Origin: Microbacterium sp. SZ1
GTDB lineage: Bacteria; Actinomycetota; Actinomycetes; Actinomycetales; Microbacteriaceae
Length of the DNA stretch: 64,000 nucleotides
Direction of reading: 5' to 3'
NCBI RefSeq assembly: GCF_002362255.1
Contig: NZ_LPVV01000001.1
Span: forward strand, 1-64,000
Part shown: piece by piece, positions 1 to 9,600 of the stretch
Layout of the letters: each line of letters begins with the position of its first letter
Numbering within the stretch: position 1 is the first letter of the stretch
Position numbers and translations under genes: made by a program
Notes under the pieces: generated by a model
Database searches by the model: none
The model's input: only the letters and a program-made list of their open reading frames with translations
What the model was told of the DNA's origin: nothing

Positions 1-57
1 AGCCCGAGCCCGAGCCCGAGCAGCAGCCCGAGCCCGAGAGCCAGCCCGAGCCCGACC
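1..57. repeat. CCCGAG low-complexity repeat (Pro-Glu linker)
   Basis: The first 57 bases are an imperfect run of CCCGAG hexamers. Read in the frame of the following FHA gene they encode alternating Pro-Glu with Gln/Ser interruptions, a typical flexible linker. The repeat is therefore coding and shows that the gene began upstream of the window. Confidence 0.8.
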
Positions 58-662
58 TCACCGACACTCTCCTGCCCGAGGACGTGAACTCCACCGAGGA
101 GGTCGACGAGTTCGACCTGCTCTTCGGCCAGACGATCCATCGGCCCGCCGCCGACGATGCGTCACCTCTCGACCCTGCGCCCGTCGCCGATGACCCGGTC
201 GACCCCGCCATCACCGGCGACCACGACGGGGCGACGATCTCGGCCGCCGAGGCACGCGCCATGCGCCGTGACGCGTCGGTCTCGCCGGAGGCGCCCACCG
301 TCGCCCTCCCCGTGGTCGGCAGCTCCGGCCGTATCCGCGTCTCGACCGGACAGGTCGTCACACTCGACCGCACGGTCATCATCGGCCGGCGTCCGCGTTC
401 CACGCGCGCGAGCGGGGCGAGTCTGCCGCACCTCGTCGCGGTCGAGAGCCCGCAGCAGGACATCTCGCGCAGCCACCTCGAAGTGCGTCCCGAGGGCGAC
501 ACGGTCGTGGTGATCGACCTGCACACGACGAACGGGTCGACACTGCTCCGCTCGGGCGCCGACCCGGTGCGACTGCACCCGGGTGAGCAGACGATCGTGC
601 TCTCGGGCGATGTGATCGATCTCGGCGACGGAGTGACAGTCGCCTTCGAGGATCTCCCGTGA
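1..662 (+). CDS. FHA domain protein of a T7SS locus, 5' truncated by the window
   Basis: The reading frame is open from base 3 without a stop, so the GTG at 84 is probably internal and the N-terminus lies outside the window. The visible 219 residues are an acidic Pro/Glu linker followed by a C-terminal FHA domain (last about 110 residues). The domain shows the phosphothreonine-binding landmarks: IIGRRP, then ISRSHLEV, then HTTNGSTL. FHA domains bind phosphothreonine peptides; with a Ser/Thr kinase starting in the 4-base GTGA overlap (659-662), the two are translationally coupled and this protein is a likely substrate or reader of that kinase. The role in secretion is inferred from the EccC and WXG100 genes downstream. 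What the missing N-terminal part does cannot be told. Confidence 0.85.
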   Translation, partial: PEPEPEQQPEPESQPEPDLTDTLLPEDVNSTEEVDEFDLLFGQTIHRPAADDASPLDPAPVADDPVDPAITGDHDGATISAAEARAMRRDASVSPEAPTVALPVVGSSGRIRVSTGQVVTLDRTVIIGRRPRSTRASGASLPHLVAVESPQQDISRSHLEVRPEGDTVVVIDLHTTNGSTLLRSGADPVRLHPGEQTIVLSGDVIDLGDGVTVAFEDLP

Positions 663-2326
663 GTCGTCGCCCCTCGCCGCCGCCCGAGCTCCCGGGCTTC
701 ACCTACGTCGAGCCGCTCGGCACGGGCGGGTTCGCCGACGTGTTCCTCTACGAGCAGCAGATGCCGCGGCGGCGGGTCGCCGTGAAGGTGCTGCTCGCCG
801 ACCGCCTCGCCACGGGCGCCGCCCAGGAGTTCGCCGACGAGGCCAATGTCATGGCCATGCTGTCGACGCATCCCGCGATCGTCACGATCTATCAGGCGGG
901 CGTGGCGGGCGACGGTCGGCCGTACCTGGTGATGGAGTACTGCCCGCGCCCGAACCTGCAGCTCCGTGCTCGCAAGGAGCCGTTCTCGGTCGCCGAAGCG
1001 CTCCGGGTCGGTGTTCAGGTCGCCGGTGCCGTCGAGACCGCGCACCGTGCTGGCGTGCTGCACCGCGACATCAAGCCGGCGAACATCCTCGTCACCGAGT
1101 ACAACCGTCCGGCGCTGACCGACTTCGGCATCGCGTCGACCACCGGCGCGACCGGCGAGGCGTCGGGCATGTCCATCCCGTGGTCCCCGCCCGAGTCCTT
1201 CGCGGATCCGCCGCAGAGCGGGCCCCGCACCGACGTCTGGGCGCTCGGCGCCACGCTGTACACGCTGCTCGCCGGGCGCTCCCCGTTCGAGAGGCCGGGG
1301 GAGCGCAACTCCAGCGCCGACCTCATCGAGCGCATCGAGCGCGCCGCGCTGCCCCCGCTCGGACGCCCGGATTCACCGGAGAGTCTGCAGCGACTGCTCG
1401 ATCGGTCGATGGCGAAGAACCCCGATGACCGCTTCCCGAGCGCCGTGGCGTTCGCCCGAGCCCTGCAGAAGGTGCAGATCGAGCTGTCGCACTCCGTGAC
1501 GCCGATCGACATCGTCGACGACCACCCGCCCGCCGAGGACCTCGACGACGACAACGACGGACTCACCCGGGTCCGCGAGATCGTCAGCATCGATCCCGAT
1601 ATCGCAGCCTTCACCCGGCCGTCGGCCGCGACTCAGCCCAAGGGCCCGTCGTTCGTGCCGCCGGAGGTTCCGCGGTACGACAGTCCTGAGCCGGTCGACG
1701 AGGCGACGCAGCTGCGTCCGCCCGTCCCGACTCCTACCGCCGACGACGACGAGGATCGCACGATCGCTCGCGGGCCCGTCGTGGTGTCGCCGCATGCGGG
1801 CGGATCCGCCGTGCCGACGGCATCCCCTTCCGTGTCCGCGCAGCCCCCGCGCCTGGATCCGCCCACGGACGCGGAGCGAGCGGATGCCGCGCCCGCGTCG
1901 CCGCAGCAGACCCGCAGTCGCAGGGGTCTCTGGGTCGGCTTGGCGGCAGCAGGGGTCGTGGTCGTCGCCGGCGCCATCGTCGGACTCAACGTCCTGGTGG
2001 CGAACATGCCCGCCCCGGAACCCGTCGCCACGGAGGACGAGGTCGATCCGCAGGACATCGTCTCCGACGTGGTGCCCAAGGTCTCCGACCTCAGCGGCAC
2101 GCGCTCGGGTGACAGCGTCACGTTCACGTGGACCAACACGGATCCGCTCGAGGGCGACAGCTTCATCTGGATGCCGGTCGACCTCAGCGGAGCAGGCACG
2201 CCGTCGACCACGGCCGAGACGACGGCGACGATCACGGGCGCCGCCGCAGGGCAGGTGTGCATAGACGTCTCCCTGCGCAGGGAGGACGGTCGGGCGTCGG
2301 AACCGGTACGGGGGTGCGTGGGATGA
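659..2326 (+). CDS. transmembrane Ser/Thr protein kinase (PknB-like) with extracellular domain
   Basis: This 555-residue protein has an N-terminal Hanks-type kinase domain (about residues 14-270): glycine-rich loop GTGGFADVF (21-29), VAVKVL with the ATP lysine near 43, catalytic HRDIKPAN near 135 and DFG near 155. A Pro/Asp-rich juxtamembrane stretch (270-420) follows, then one transmembrane helix (about 422-447). A short extracytoplasmic fibronectin-III-like beta domain ends the protein. PASTA repeats, usual in cell-wall-sensing kinases, are absent, so the ligand is probably different. The GTG start overlaps the stop of the FHA gene, and the ATGA at its own end overlaps the next gene. Neighbouring FHA proteins suggest phospho-dependent control of the secretion system; that link is inference. 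Confidence 0.93.
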   Translation: MSRRPSPPPELPGFTYVEPLGTGGFADVFLYEQQMPRRRVAVKVLLADRLATGAAQEFADEANVMAMLSTHPAIVTIYQAGVAGDGRPYLVMEYCPRPNLQLRARKEPFSVAEALRVGVQVAGAVETAHRAGVLHRDIKPANILVTEYNRPALTDFGIASTTGATGEASGMSIPWSPPESFADPPQSGPRTDVWALGATLYTLLAGRSPFERPGERNSSADLIERIERAALPPLGRPDSPESLQRLLDRSMAKNPDDRFPSAVAFARALQKVQIELSHSVTPIDIVDDHPPAEDLDDDNDGLTRVREIVSIDPDIAAFTRPSAATQPKGPSFVPPEVPRYDSPEPVDEATQLRPPVPTPTADDDEDRTIARGPVVVSPHAGGSAVPTASPSVSAQPPRLDPPTDAERADAAPASPQQTRSRRGLWVGLAAAGVVVVAGAIVGLNVLVANMPAPEPVATEDEVDPQDIVSDVVPKVSDLSGTRSGDSVTFTWTNTDPLEGDSFIWMPVDLSGAGTPSTTAETTATITGAAAGQVCIDVSLRREDGRASEPVRGCVG

Positions 2327-3051
2327 CGGACGTGACGGATGTCGGTGTGGTCACCGTCGAGTTCGCGGGGGAGTACTTCCCGATCGAGTCGGGCAGCCGC
2401 TTCACGGTCGGCCGGGAGGGCGACCTGGCGATCGACGACAACCTGTTCCTGCACCGCCACTTCCTCGAGATCTTCGAGGTGGGCGGACTGTGGTGGCTGT
2501 CGAACATCGGGTCCCGCCTCACGGCATCCGTCACCGACAGCGCCGGCGGGGTGCAGGCGTGGCTGTCGCCGGGCGCACGACTGCCACTCGTGTTCGAGGC
2601 GACGACTGTGGTCTTCAGTGCCGGCCCCACGACCTACGAGCTCGTCGTGCACGCCACTCAGCCGGCCTTCCGCGCGACGCAGCGCGAGGTCACGAGCGGC
2701 GACTCGACGATCGGAGACGTGCCGCTCACCGAGAGTCAGCGACTGCTCATCCTCGCGCTCGCCGAACCGCAGCTGCTCCGTGACGGAACGGGGATGAGCG
2801 AGATCCCCACGTCGGCGAGGGCCGCGGCGCGGCTCGGATGGACCGTGACGCGCTTCAATCGCAAGCTCGACAACGTGTGCGACAAGCTCGACCGCATCGG
2901 CGTGCCCGGTATGCGCGGCGGCCAGCGCTCGTTCGCGACGAACCGACGGGCGCGGCTGGTGGAGTACACGATCGCCACGCGCCTCGTGACCAAGGAGGAC
3001 CTCGTGGAGCTGGACCGCCCGCACGCCTCGGGCGAGGACGAGGATGCCTGA
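2323..3051 (+). CDS. FHA-like / winged-helix-like regulatory protein of the T7SS locus
   Basis: The ATG at 2323 lies in an ATGA overlap with the kinase stop and gives 242 residues; upstream in-frame starts would run inside the kinase gene. Residues about 10-110 look like an FHA fold (FTVGREGDL, then HRHFLEI, then LSNIGSRLT), though the canonical Ser and Asn positions are only partly kept. Residues about 130-235 are helical, with an LTESQRLLILALAEP start and an Arg-rich WTVTRFNRKLDNVCDKL helix that reads like a helix-turn-helix recognition helix. I infer a phospho-responsive regulator or scaffold acting with the kinase encoded just upstream. DNA binding is not proven; the C-terminal part may instead be a protein-protein module. 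Confidence 0.75.
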   Translation: MTDVTDVGVVTVEFAGEYFPIESGSRFTVGREGDLAIDDNLFLHRHFLEIFEVGGLWWLSNIGSRLTASVTDSAGGVQAWLSPGARLPLVFEATTVVFSAGPTTYELVVHATQPAFRATQREVTSGDSTIGDVPLTESQRLLILALAEPQLLRDGTGMSEIPTSARAAARLGWTVTRFNRKLDNVCDKLDRIGVPGMRGGQRSFATNRRARLVEYTIATRLVTKEDLVELDRPHASGEDEDA

Positions 3052-3078
3052 GAGCCGCCGCCCGGAGGAGGACAGCCG

Positions 3079-3849
3079 GTGAACGAGCTGAGCGCCCTCG
3101 GGCTCTCGCCGCGGCATGAGGACGAGTGGCGCGACTTCTTCGCGAGCGGACGGGTGTTCGCCGTACCGCTCGACCGCCGTCGAGTGCGTGCACGTCGGCG
3201 CGCGAACGCCGCCGTGATCGCGGTGGCCGTCGTCGTGCTGATCGCAGCGGTCGTGACCTTCGTCGCGGTGCTCCTGCTGCATCTCGGCGGACCCGTGACC
3301 GTGCTGCTGCTGGCCCTCCTGATGCTGGCCGCCGCGATGCTGGTGCTGCGCTTCGCGCTGCTGCGCCGACGTCTGCGGATCGGCCGTGGCGCCGGCGAGG
3401 ACTACCTCGTGGTCAGTGCCGAGGGCCTGCGGCTCGCCGGACACGTCGATCTGCCGTGGAGCGCTGTCATCGGCGGAGTCGGCTTCGACGACCGGGGCAC
3501 CGCGGTGCCGCTGCTGCGCGGCCCCGCCGCCGCGATCGAACGATCAGGGGGCCGTGTGCAGTCCGAGTTCGTGTTCGGTGTGCGCGGCGTGCGGGCACTG
3601 CGCGACGGAGCTCCGCACGACCTCCGCGCTCTCTTCGAGGTGATCGAGCACCACGGCGGCATCCGCCTGCCGCTCGACACCATGGTCGCCCCCGAGAACG
3701 TACTCGCCTCGCTCGCGGCTATCTGCATCGCCGGGCGCCGCGCGGGCGTCGAGGTCGAGGTCACGGCCGACCGCTCCAGGATCTACACGAGAACAGTCGC
3801 CCTGCTCGGCCCGGAGACGACGTCTCCGACGGCCGCAGGGCAGGGATGA
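3079..3849 (+). CDS. two-helix membrane protein of the T7SS locus, unknown function
   Basis: A GTG start at 3079 is preceded by the ribosome binding site GGAGGA, giving 256 residues. A basic segment (32-42) precedes two hydrophobic helices (about 43-67 and 71-94). The remaining 160 residues form a soluble domain, beginning with a beta-rich PH-like or bPH2-like pattern (GEDYLVVSAEGLRL, LPWSAVIGGVGF). It sits 27 bases after the FHA-like gene and 10 bases before the next gene, so it is in the same operon. I do not recognise a named family. The membrane position and neighbourhood make an accessory secretion component plausible, but this is inference. Confidence 0.7.
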   Translation: MNELSALGLSPRHEDEWRDFFASGRVFAVPLDRRRVRARRRANAAVIAVAVVVLIAAVVTFVAVLLLHLGGPVTVLLLALLMLAAAMLVLRFALLRRRLRIGRGAGEDYLVVSAEGLRLAGHVDLPWSAVIGGVGFDDRGTAVPLLRGPAAAIERSGGRVQSEFVFGVRGVRALRDGAPHDLRALFEVIEHHGGIRLPLDTMVAPENVLASLAAICIAGRRAGVEVEVTADRSRIYTRTVALLGPETTSPTAAGQG

Positions 3850-3859
3850 GGGGAACATC

Positions 3860-4219
3860 ATGGCCGACCTGCGAGCCAGCCGCTGCGAGCAGCTCACCGC
3901 ACCCGTGACGGCGCTCACGATTGCGGTCGTCGGGTGCAACGAGCGTCTCCCGCACACGTTCACCGACGTCATCACGGCGGCGGAGGATGTGCGGGACATC
4001 GCCGAGCTCGGCTCCGCCGGCGTGGGGGACAACGATTACGTGGCCTGGGCAGCAGGTGCGCCCGCGACTCTCACGGCGATGATCGAGGCCGCGCAGGCCA
4101 AGAGCACGGCGGGCATCTGGGAGGCCTTCTCGCACCCGCAGTTCGGCCTGCACCGGCTGGCTACGGCGTGCGCTGGGCTGCCGGGCTGGGCCGTGCCGGA
4201 GGGGTCCGAGTTCGCCTGA
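3860..4219 (+). CDS. hypothetical 119-residue protein, last gene of the kinase operon
   Basis: ATG at 3860 follows GATGAGGGG as a ribosome binding site and lies 10 bases after the membrane protein gene. The protein has no signal peptide and no clear membrane helix. It is Ala-rich and probably helical, with a Trp-containing C-terminal half (AWAAGAP, GIWEAF, LPGW). Its size and position resemble small WXG100-like or chaperone-like T7SS proteins, but no W-x-G turn with the usual helical pair is evident. It is convergent with the lipoprotein gene on the other strand, 20 bases away. Function unknown. Confidence 0.6.
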   Translation: MADLRASRCEQLTAPVTALTIAVVGCNERLPHTFTDVITAAEDVRDIAELGSAGVGDNDYVAWAAGAPATLTAMIEAAQAKSTAGIWEAFSHPQFGLHRLATACAGLPGWAVPEGSEFA

Positions 4220-4239
4220 CCGAGCCGTTCGAGCGCGGG

Positions 4240-4950
4240 TCAGCAGCCGACGGGCGCGCCGAGATCGGGCAGCTCGACGTCTTCGCCCCACCCGGAGAAC
4301 TCGAGCTGCAGCGCGCCGGCCGCATCGGCGCGCGTGAGAGTCGACGGCAGGGCCGCCCCCTCGGTGCTGACGCGGAGCGCTCCCAGGGTGCCGTCGACCC
4401 CGAGCACGAGGTCGACCGCGTCGCCCGACGGGGCCGCGAGTTTCGATGCGTCGGCGCTGTACTCCGCGATCGTCTGGAGCGGATGCAGCAGCGCACCCCA
4501 GCGCGTGAGTGCGGTGTCGTCGGTCGCGACGCACGTGAAGACGCCGGCTCGGATGTCGTCGACGGCTGTCGTCGCCGAGGGGTTCACGTACGCCTGGCCG
4601 TCGGCGACGACGACGGTCGTCGTCGCGCCGTCCACCGTGAACGCGGCGACCGTCTGCTCGCTCGACCCGTGCACCTCGACCGCGAGGACGCGCCCGGCGC
4701 CGTTCGTGTAGGTGCCGGTCATCGTCGCCGTCCCCGCTTCCCGCACGGCGGAGAGGACCGTGGCGCGCGCCGCGTCGGCATCCAGCAGCACGAGTCCGTT
4801 CCCCGAGGTCTCCTGGTCCCACGCGTCGAGGTCGATGTGAGTGGGCGACGGCACGGGGTCGGCGGGCGTCGTCGGTCCGGAGCACCCCGTCAGCAGCAGT
4901 GCCGTTCCGAGCAGGACGGCGATCAGCCGCCGGTCACTCGGCCGGGACAT
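4240..4950 (-). CDS. secreted lipoprotein, LppX/LprG-like
   Basis: The 236-residue protein starts with a lipoprotein signal peptide: basic RPSDRR, a hydrophobic core, then lipobox LLTGC with Cys23 as the lipidation site. The mature part is beta-rich (TATMTGTYTNGAGRVLAV, TTVVVADGQAYVNPSA), a pattern like the LppX/LprAFG family that carries lipids in mycobacteria. Overall similarity to that family is my judgement from pattern only. Its start overlaps the end of the upstream membrane-protein gene by 17 bases, so the two form a minus-strand pair inside the T7SS locus, divergent from the EccC operon. Confidence 0.75.
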   Translation of the reverse strand: MSRPSDRRLIAVLLGTALLLTGCSGPTTPADPVPSPTHIDLDAWDQETSGNGLVLLDADAARATVLSAVREAGTATMTGTYTNGAGRVLAVEVHGSSEQTVAAFTVDGATTTVVVADGQAYVNPSATTAVDDIRAGVFTCVATDDTALTRWGALLHPLQTIAEYSADASKLAAPSGDAVDLVLGVDGTLGALRVSTEGAALPSTLTRADAAGALQLEFSGWGEDVELPDLGAPVGC

Positions 4951-5593
4951 CGGCGACGCATCCCGAGACCGCGCCCTGCGCGTCGAGCGTCTCTCTGTCG
5001 AGCTTGACCTCGGCGGTCTCGTTGCCGGAGGCCGGGCGCACCACGATGCAGGACCCGTCGTCGACGATGGCCGCCGCGCGCGGCAGCCAGGCCTCGGTGC
5101 CGGTCACGAGCTGAGACACGTCGAGCGTGGGGCCGGACGGGCCGTCGACGACGATCACCTGATACGGCACGTCCGGGCCCGACCAGTCGGCGCGGACGAC
5201 GTTGTCGGTCACCTCGAGCTTCAGGTCCGTCGCCGCTGATCCGCTCGAGAGGCCGCCGAGGATGACGAACACGACGAACGCGATGAGGGCGAGCAAGGTC
5301 GTCCCGACCGAGATGAGGAACGCGGGATGCCGCCACAGCGGCCGCTGCCTCTCGGGCGCCTCCTCGAGCTCGGGGAGAACGTCGCCCGAGGTCTCGAGGG
5401 TGCGGATCGCACCGGGGGCCATCTGCATGCTCGGGCGGGGCGTGTCCCAGCCGAGTTGGCCGTCGAGCGCGGCCGGAGCCGCGGTGCGCGTCTGCGTCCA
5501 GGGCACGGGGGCCTCGGTGATCATGGCGTTCGCGGGGCGCTCGGCGCCCGGAGCAGCGTTCTGCTGGCGGCGGGTGCGCGGGATGTCGCTCAT
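4934..5593 (-). CDS. single-pass membrane protein with extracytoplasmic beta domain
   Basis: The protein has 219 residues: a polar, Pro-rich cytoplasmic N-terminus (1-85), one transmembrane helix (about 91-115) and an extracytoplasmic domain of about 100 residues with a fibronectin-like strand pattern (LKLEVTDNVVRADWSG, VIVVDGPSG) and two cysteines. The domain layout resembles the outer part of the neighbouring kinase. It is the first gene of a two-gene minus-strand operon with the lipoprotein and is transcribed divergently from the gene at 5668. Family not recognised. Confidence 0.7.
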   Translation of the reverse strand: MSDIPRTRRQQNAAPGAERPANAMITEAPVPWTQTRTAAPAALDGQLGWDTPRPSMQMAPGAIRTLETSGDVLPELEEAPERQRPLWRHPAFLISVGTTLLALIAFVVFVILGGLSSGSAATDLKLEVTDNVVRADWSGPDVPYQVIVVDGPSGPTLDVSQLVTGTEAWLPRAAAIVDDGSCIVVRPASGNETAEVKLDRETLDAQGAVSGCVADVPAE

Positions 5594-5667
5594 GGATATA
5601 CCGAGGTTCTCCGTCGTGGTCGGGCGCGTCTATCCTAGTCATGGCCTGTCGCCGACCCTGGAGTCCC

Positions 5668-6696
5668 ATGACCTCGACGCACCGACGCCGGCGCGGAGCT
5701 CTCGCTCTCGCCGCCCTCGCCGGTGCCCTGCTGCTCGGGTCGCCTCTGGTCGCCCCCAGCGCCCTCGCTGCGTCCGCACCGGAGTCGGGAGGGGCGGTCG
5801 AGGTGTCTTATTCGGACGCGAGTGAGATCCGCCCTGGCGAGGGGTGGCTCATCGACTGCTCCGGCGTCGGCGCTCTCGAAGGCATCACCGTGACGTGCGC
5901 GGAGGACAGGGTCGAGCTCGTCTCCGCGGGTTTCGACACCGACCTGGGCACTCAGACGCTCACGGTGCCGCAGGTCTTCGGCGCCACCCGTCTCTCCGTC
6001 GACTACCGCGTGCGGCTGGAACCGCCGCCCGCCCCCGAGGTGGGCGTCGACCGTCTCGACCTGCCGATCGCCGTAGGAGAGCAGGCGCTCATTCCCCTGT
6101 CTGCCCTCGCCATCACGTGCGCGGTGTGCACCGACGACGGCGGTGCGACCATACGGGTCGACGATCCGCCCGCCGGCCTCTCGGCCGGTGTCAGCAGCAC
6201 GCACCTGGCGCTCCGCACGACGACGCCCGGCGACGCCGTCGTGCCGATCACCGTCACCGACGACGCGGGGCAGGCGGTGTCGATCGAGCTCACCGTCTCG
6301 GTCATCGCTGCGCCGGATCCGACGATCGGCGGCCTGCACGTCGTCGGCGACGCGACGGCGATCCCTGTCGTCGATCAGATCTGGGGCGGCGACGCCGCGA
6401 TCGTCTGCAGCGCACCTCAGTCGATCGGTCTCCGCTGCACCCCCGACGGCGGCGTCGAGCGCACCGGCACCGGACCTTCGCAGCTGCTGTTCCGCGTGGT
6501 CGCCGACGACGGCCGTTTCACCTGGGGCAGCATCACCGACGACCCGGACGCGGATGACATCGCGCTCGCCGCCCCCTCGTGGGAGAGTGAAGCGCCGCTG
6601 TCGCTCGTGTCGGCCCCCGTCGACGAGCAGCAGGCCGACGACGTCGTGCCGCTCGCCGGTCTGGCGCAGCTTCTGGAAGGGATACCCGCATCATGA
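5668..6696 (+). CDS. secreted protein with Ig-like/cadherin-like repeats, first gene of the EccC operon
   Basis: I place the start at ATG 5668, which has GGAG seven bases upstream. An in-frame ATG at 5641 lies only four bases after a -10-like TATCCT (5631-5636), probably before or at the transcript start. The 342-residue product has a clear signal peptide (RRRR, then a long Ala/Leu core ending ALAASA). The mature part looks like three beta-sandwich repeats with cysteine pairs. There is no C-terminal membrane anchor. The stop overlaps the EccC start as ATGA (6693-6696), so it is co-translated with the ATPase and may be a periplasmic or cell-wall part of the secretion machine. Confidence 0.75.
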   Translation: MTSTHRRRRGALALAALAGALLLGSPLVAPSALAASAPESGGAVEVSYSDASEIRPGEGWLIDCSGVGALEGITVTCAEDRVELVSAGFDTDLGTQTLTVPQVFGATRLSVDYRVRLEPPPAPEVGVDRLDLPIAVGEQALIPLSALAITCAVCTDDGGATIRVDDPPAGLSAGVSSTHLALRTTTPGDAVVPITVTDDAGQAVSIELTVSVIAAPDPTIGGLHVVGDATAIPVVDQIWGGDAAIVCSAPQSIGLRCTPDGGVERTGTGPSQLLFRVVADDGRFTWGSITDDPDADDIALAAPSWESEAPLSLVSAPVDEQQADDVVPLAGLAQLLEGIPAS

Positions 6697-9600
6697 GCCT
6701 TCGGCTGACCGTCGCCGACCGCCCAGGGGCACCGCAGCCCGAGTCGTGGATCGTGAAGATCGACGAGGCGACCACGATCTCGGAGATCGGCGAGTCGCTC
6801 GACGTACCCGTCGACGAGCTCGCACCCGGCACCGACCCCGCCTCGGCGTTCACGGCCACCGGCATCCGCAGCGGTGTGGTGGTGCCCTCCCGGCGTCAGG
6901 TGATGCTCGACCCGGGCACCCTGCGACTGGAGTTCGTCGCCGGTCCCTTCGCCGGCGAGTCCGTACCGATGTCGCCGGGCGTCGCGACGACGATCGGACG
7001 CGGCTCGACCGCGGCCGTCCGCGTCGCCGACCCGCATCTCGGCGAGGAGCACGCGTCGATCACCGTCTCGGGCGGTCTGGCCGAAGACGGCTCGCTCCTC
7101 CCCGTGACCGCGCGCATCGAGCTCCTCACCTCCGACGCCGATCTGGTCGTGAACGGATCGAGCGGAGAGCGCTCCGCCGACATCGTGCCCGCCGACCTCG
7201 TGCAGCTGGGCAGCAGCGTCATCCGCATCGGCGCGGCCCCGGCATCCGACGCCGACATCACGATCGACGAGGTCGGCGCCCGCGCGTTCAACAGGCCGTC
7301 GCGCATCCGCCCCTCGCAGGTGCCGCCCGTGATCCCGCTGCCCGGCGACAAGCCGGAGGAGCAGGACGCCTCGCCCCTGCCGTGGCTGTCGGCCATCGTG
7401 CCCGTCGTGCTCGGCATCACGCTGGCGTTCGTGTTCCAGCGCCCGATCATGCTCCTCATGGCAGCGGCCTCGCCGGTCATGGTGATCGGTTCTTTCTTCG
7501 CGAACAAGAAGCTCGCCCGCCGCAAGGGCGAGCGCAGCGAGGCCGACTGGATCGAGGAGATCGACGACGCGCGCAAGCGCATCGCCGTGCACGTGCGTCA
7601 GCAGCGGCTCACCAGCTGGTACCACCACCTCGACCCCGTGTACATCCGCGACGTCGTGACCCGCCCGCTCTCGCGGCTGTGGGAGCGGCGGCGCAGCGAG
7701 GAGGACGCGCTGCGCGCCAGGGTGGGCGTCGCCGACGTGCCGCTCGACGTGCGGTTCGAGGGAGGCCCGCAGAAGGAGCGCCGCAGCGATCGGCGAGTGG
7801 GCGTGTCGCCGTCGCCGGTCGCGGTGGATCTCGCCTCCGGCCCGGTCGGAGTGGCCGGGCCCGCCGATGTCACCGGCGGCGTGGCCCGCGCGATGCTCAC
7901 CGGTCTCGTCGCTCTGCGCTCGCCGCGCGACCTGCAGGTGGTCGTGCTGTGCGACCGCGACCAGGAGCACGCCTGGTCGTGGGTGCAGTGGCTGCCGCAC
8001 GCGCAGCCGGGCGTCGGACCGGTCGCGCTCATCGGCAACACCGACCTCACGCGCCGTGAGCGCATTCGCGAGATCGGCACATTGCTCGACATCCGCATGC
8101 GGATCGGCCGCGACCGCCGGCTGGACACGGAGTCGCAGATCGTCCTCGTGGTCGACGGCGCGCGCCGCTACCGCATGCTCCCCGGCATGGTGACGATCCT
8201 CGAGCAGGGCGCGGCGTACGGCATCCACGTGATCGCGATCGACTCCGACCGCTCGCGCCTTCCCGAGGAGGCGACCACGGTCGTCGTCGCCGACCCGGGC
8301 GACCCGCTGCTCGGCCGCGTCGAGTCGGGCGAGGCGTATCACTCGCCGGTGCTGTTCGACCAGGTGAGCGTCGCGTACGCCGAGGAGATCTCGCGGGCGC
8401 TGTGCTCGATCGAGCATGTGCGCGGCGTGGGCGACGACGCGACCGTGCCGAACAGCGTGCGCTACACCGAGCTGCTCGGCATCGACCTCGCCGACCCGCA
8501 GCCGATCATCGACCAGTGGCAGGTCGTGCCGCGGCAGTCGTACGTGGTGATCGGGGCGGGCGCCGAGGGCGAGTACGCGATCGACATCGCGACCGACGGC
8601 CCGCACGCGCTCGTCGCGGGGACGACCGGTTCCGGAAAGTCCGAGTTCCTGCAGGCGCTCGTGATCTCGCTCGCGCTCGCGAACCGACCAGACGCCCTGA
8701 ACTTCGTGCTCATCGACTACAAGGGCGGCTCGGCGTTCGCCGACTGCGCACGCCTGCCGCACACGGTCGGCATGGTGACGAACCTCGATGCCCGCGAGAC
8801 CGAACGCGCTCTCGCCTCGCTCGACGCCGAGCTCAAGCGCCGCGAGCGCGTGCTCCGCGACGACATCGGCGCGAAGGACGTGGACGCGGCGTGGGAGAAG
8901 GATGCCGAGGCCGCCGCGAGGCTGGGCCTCGCCCGCCTCATGATCGTCGTCGACGAGTTCGCCGAGCTGAAGACCGAGCTGCCGGACTTCATCAACGGCC
9001 TCGTGCGCATAGCCCGCGTCGGCCGGTCGCTGGGCGTCAACCTGGTTCTCGCGACGCAGCGACCCTCGGGTGTCATCACGCCGGAGATGCAGTCGAACAT
9101 CAACCTGCGCATCGCCCTGCGCGTGACCGACCGCGCCGACTCCACCGACATCATCGGCGTGCCGGATGCCGCGCTCATCTCGGCGTCCACCCCCGGTCGC
9201 GGCTATGTGCGAGCGGGACTGGATGCCGCGCCCGCACCGTTCCAGACGGCGCGCGTCGCCGGGCTGCGCATCGGCCACCAGCGCACCACCCGGGTGCTGC
9301 CGCCCGCCGCGCGGTACGACTGGCAGACGGTGGGCCTGCCGCCGCGGTTCCCCGCGGTCGAGACCGCCGCGCACCGTCCCGACCAGGACGACACCGACCT
9401 GCGCGGTCTCGTGCAGCTCGCCAATCAGGCAGCGACCGCTCTCGGCATCGAGCGCAGCCCGTCGCCCTGGCTGCTGCCGCTGCCCGACCTGCTGCCCCTC
9501 GACCGCTTCGACGAGTCGTCGGCTCCCGAGGGCGGGCTCGTGCTCGGCCTCGTCGACGTGCCGTCGAAGCAGAACCAGCGCCCGCTCGTCTGGAACGTGC

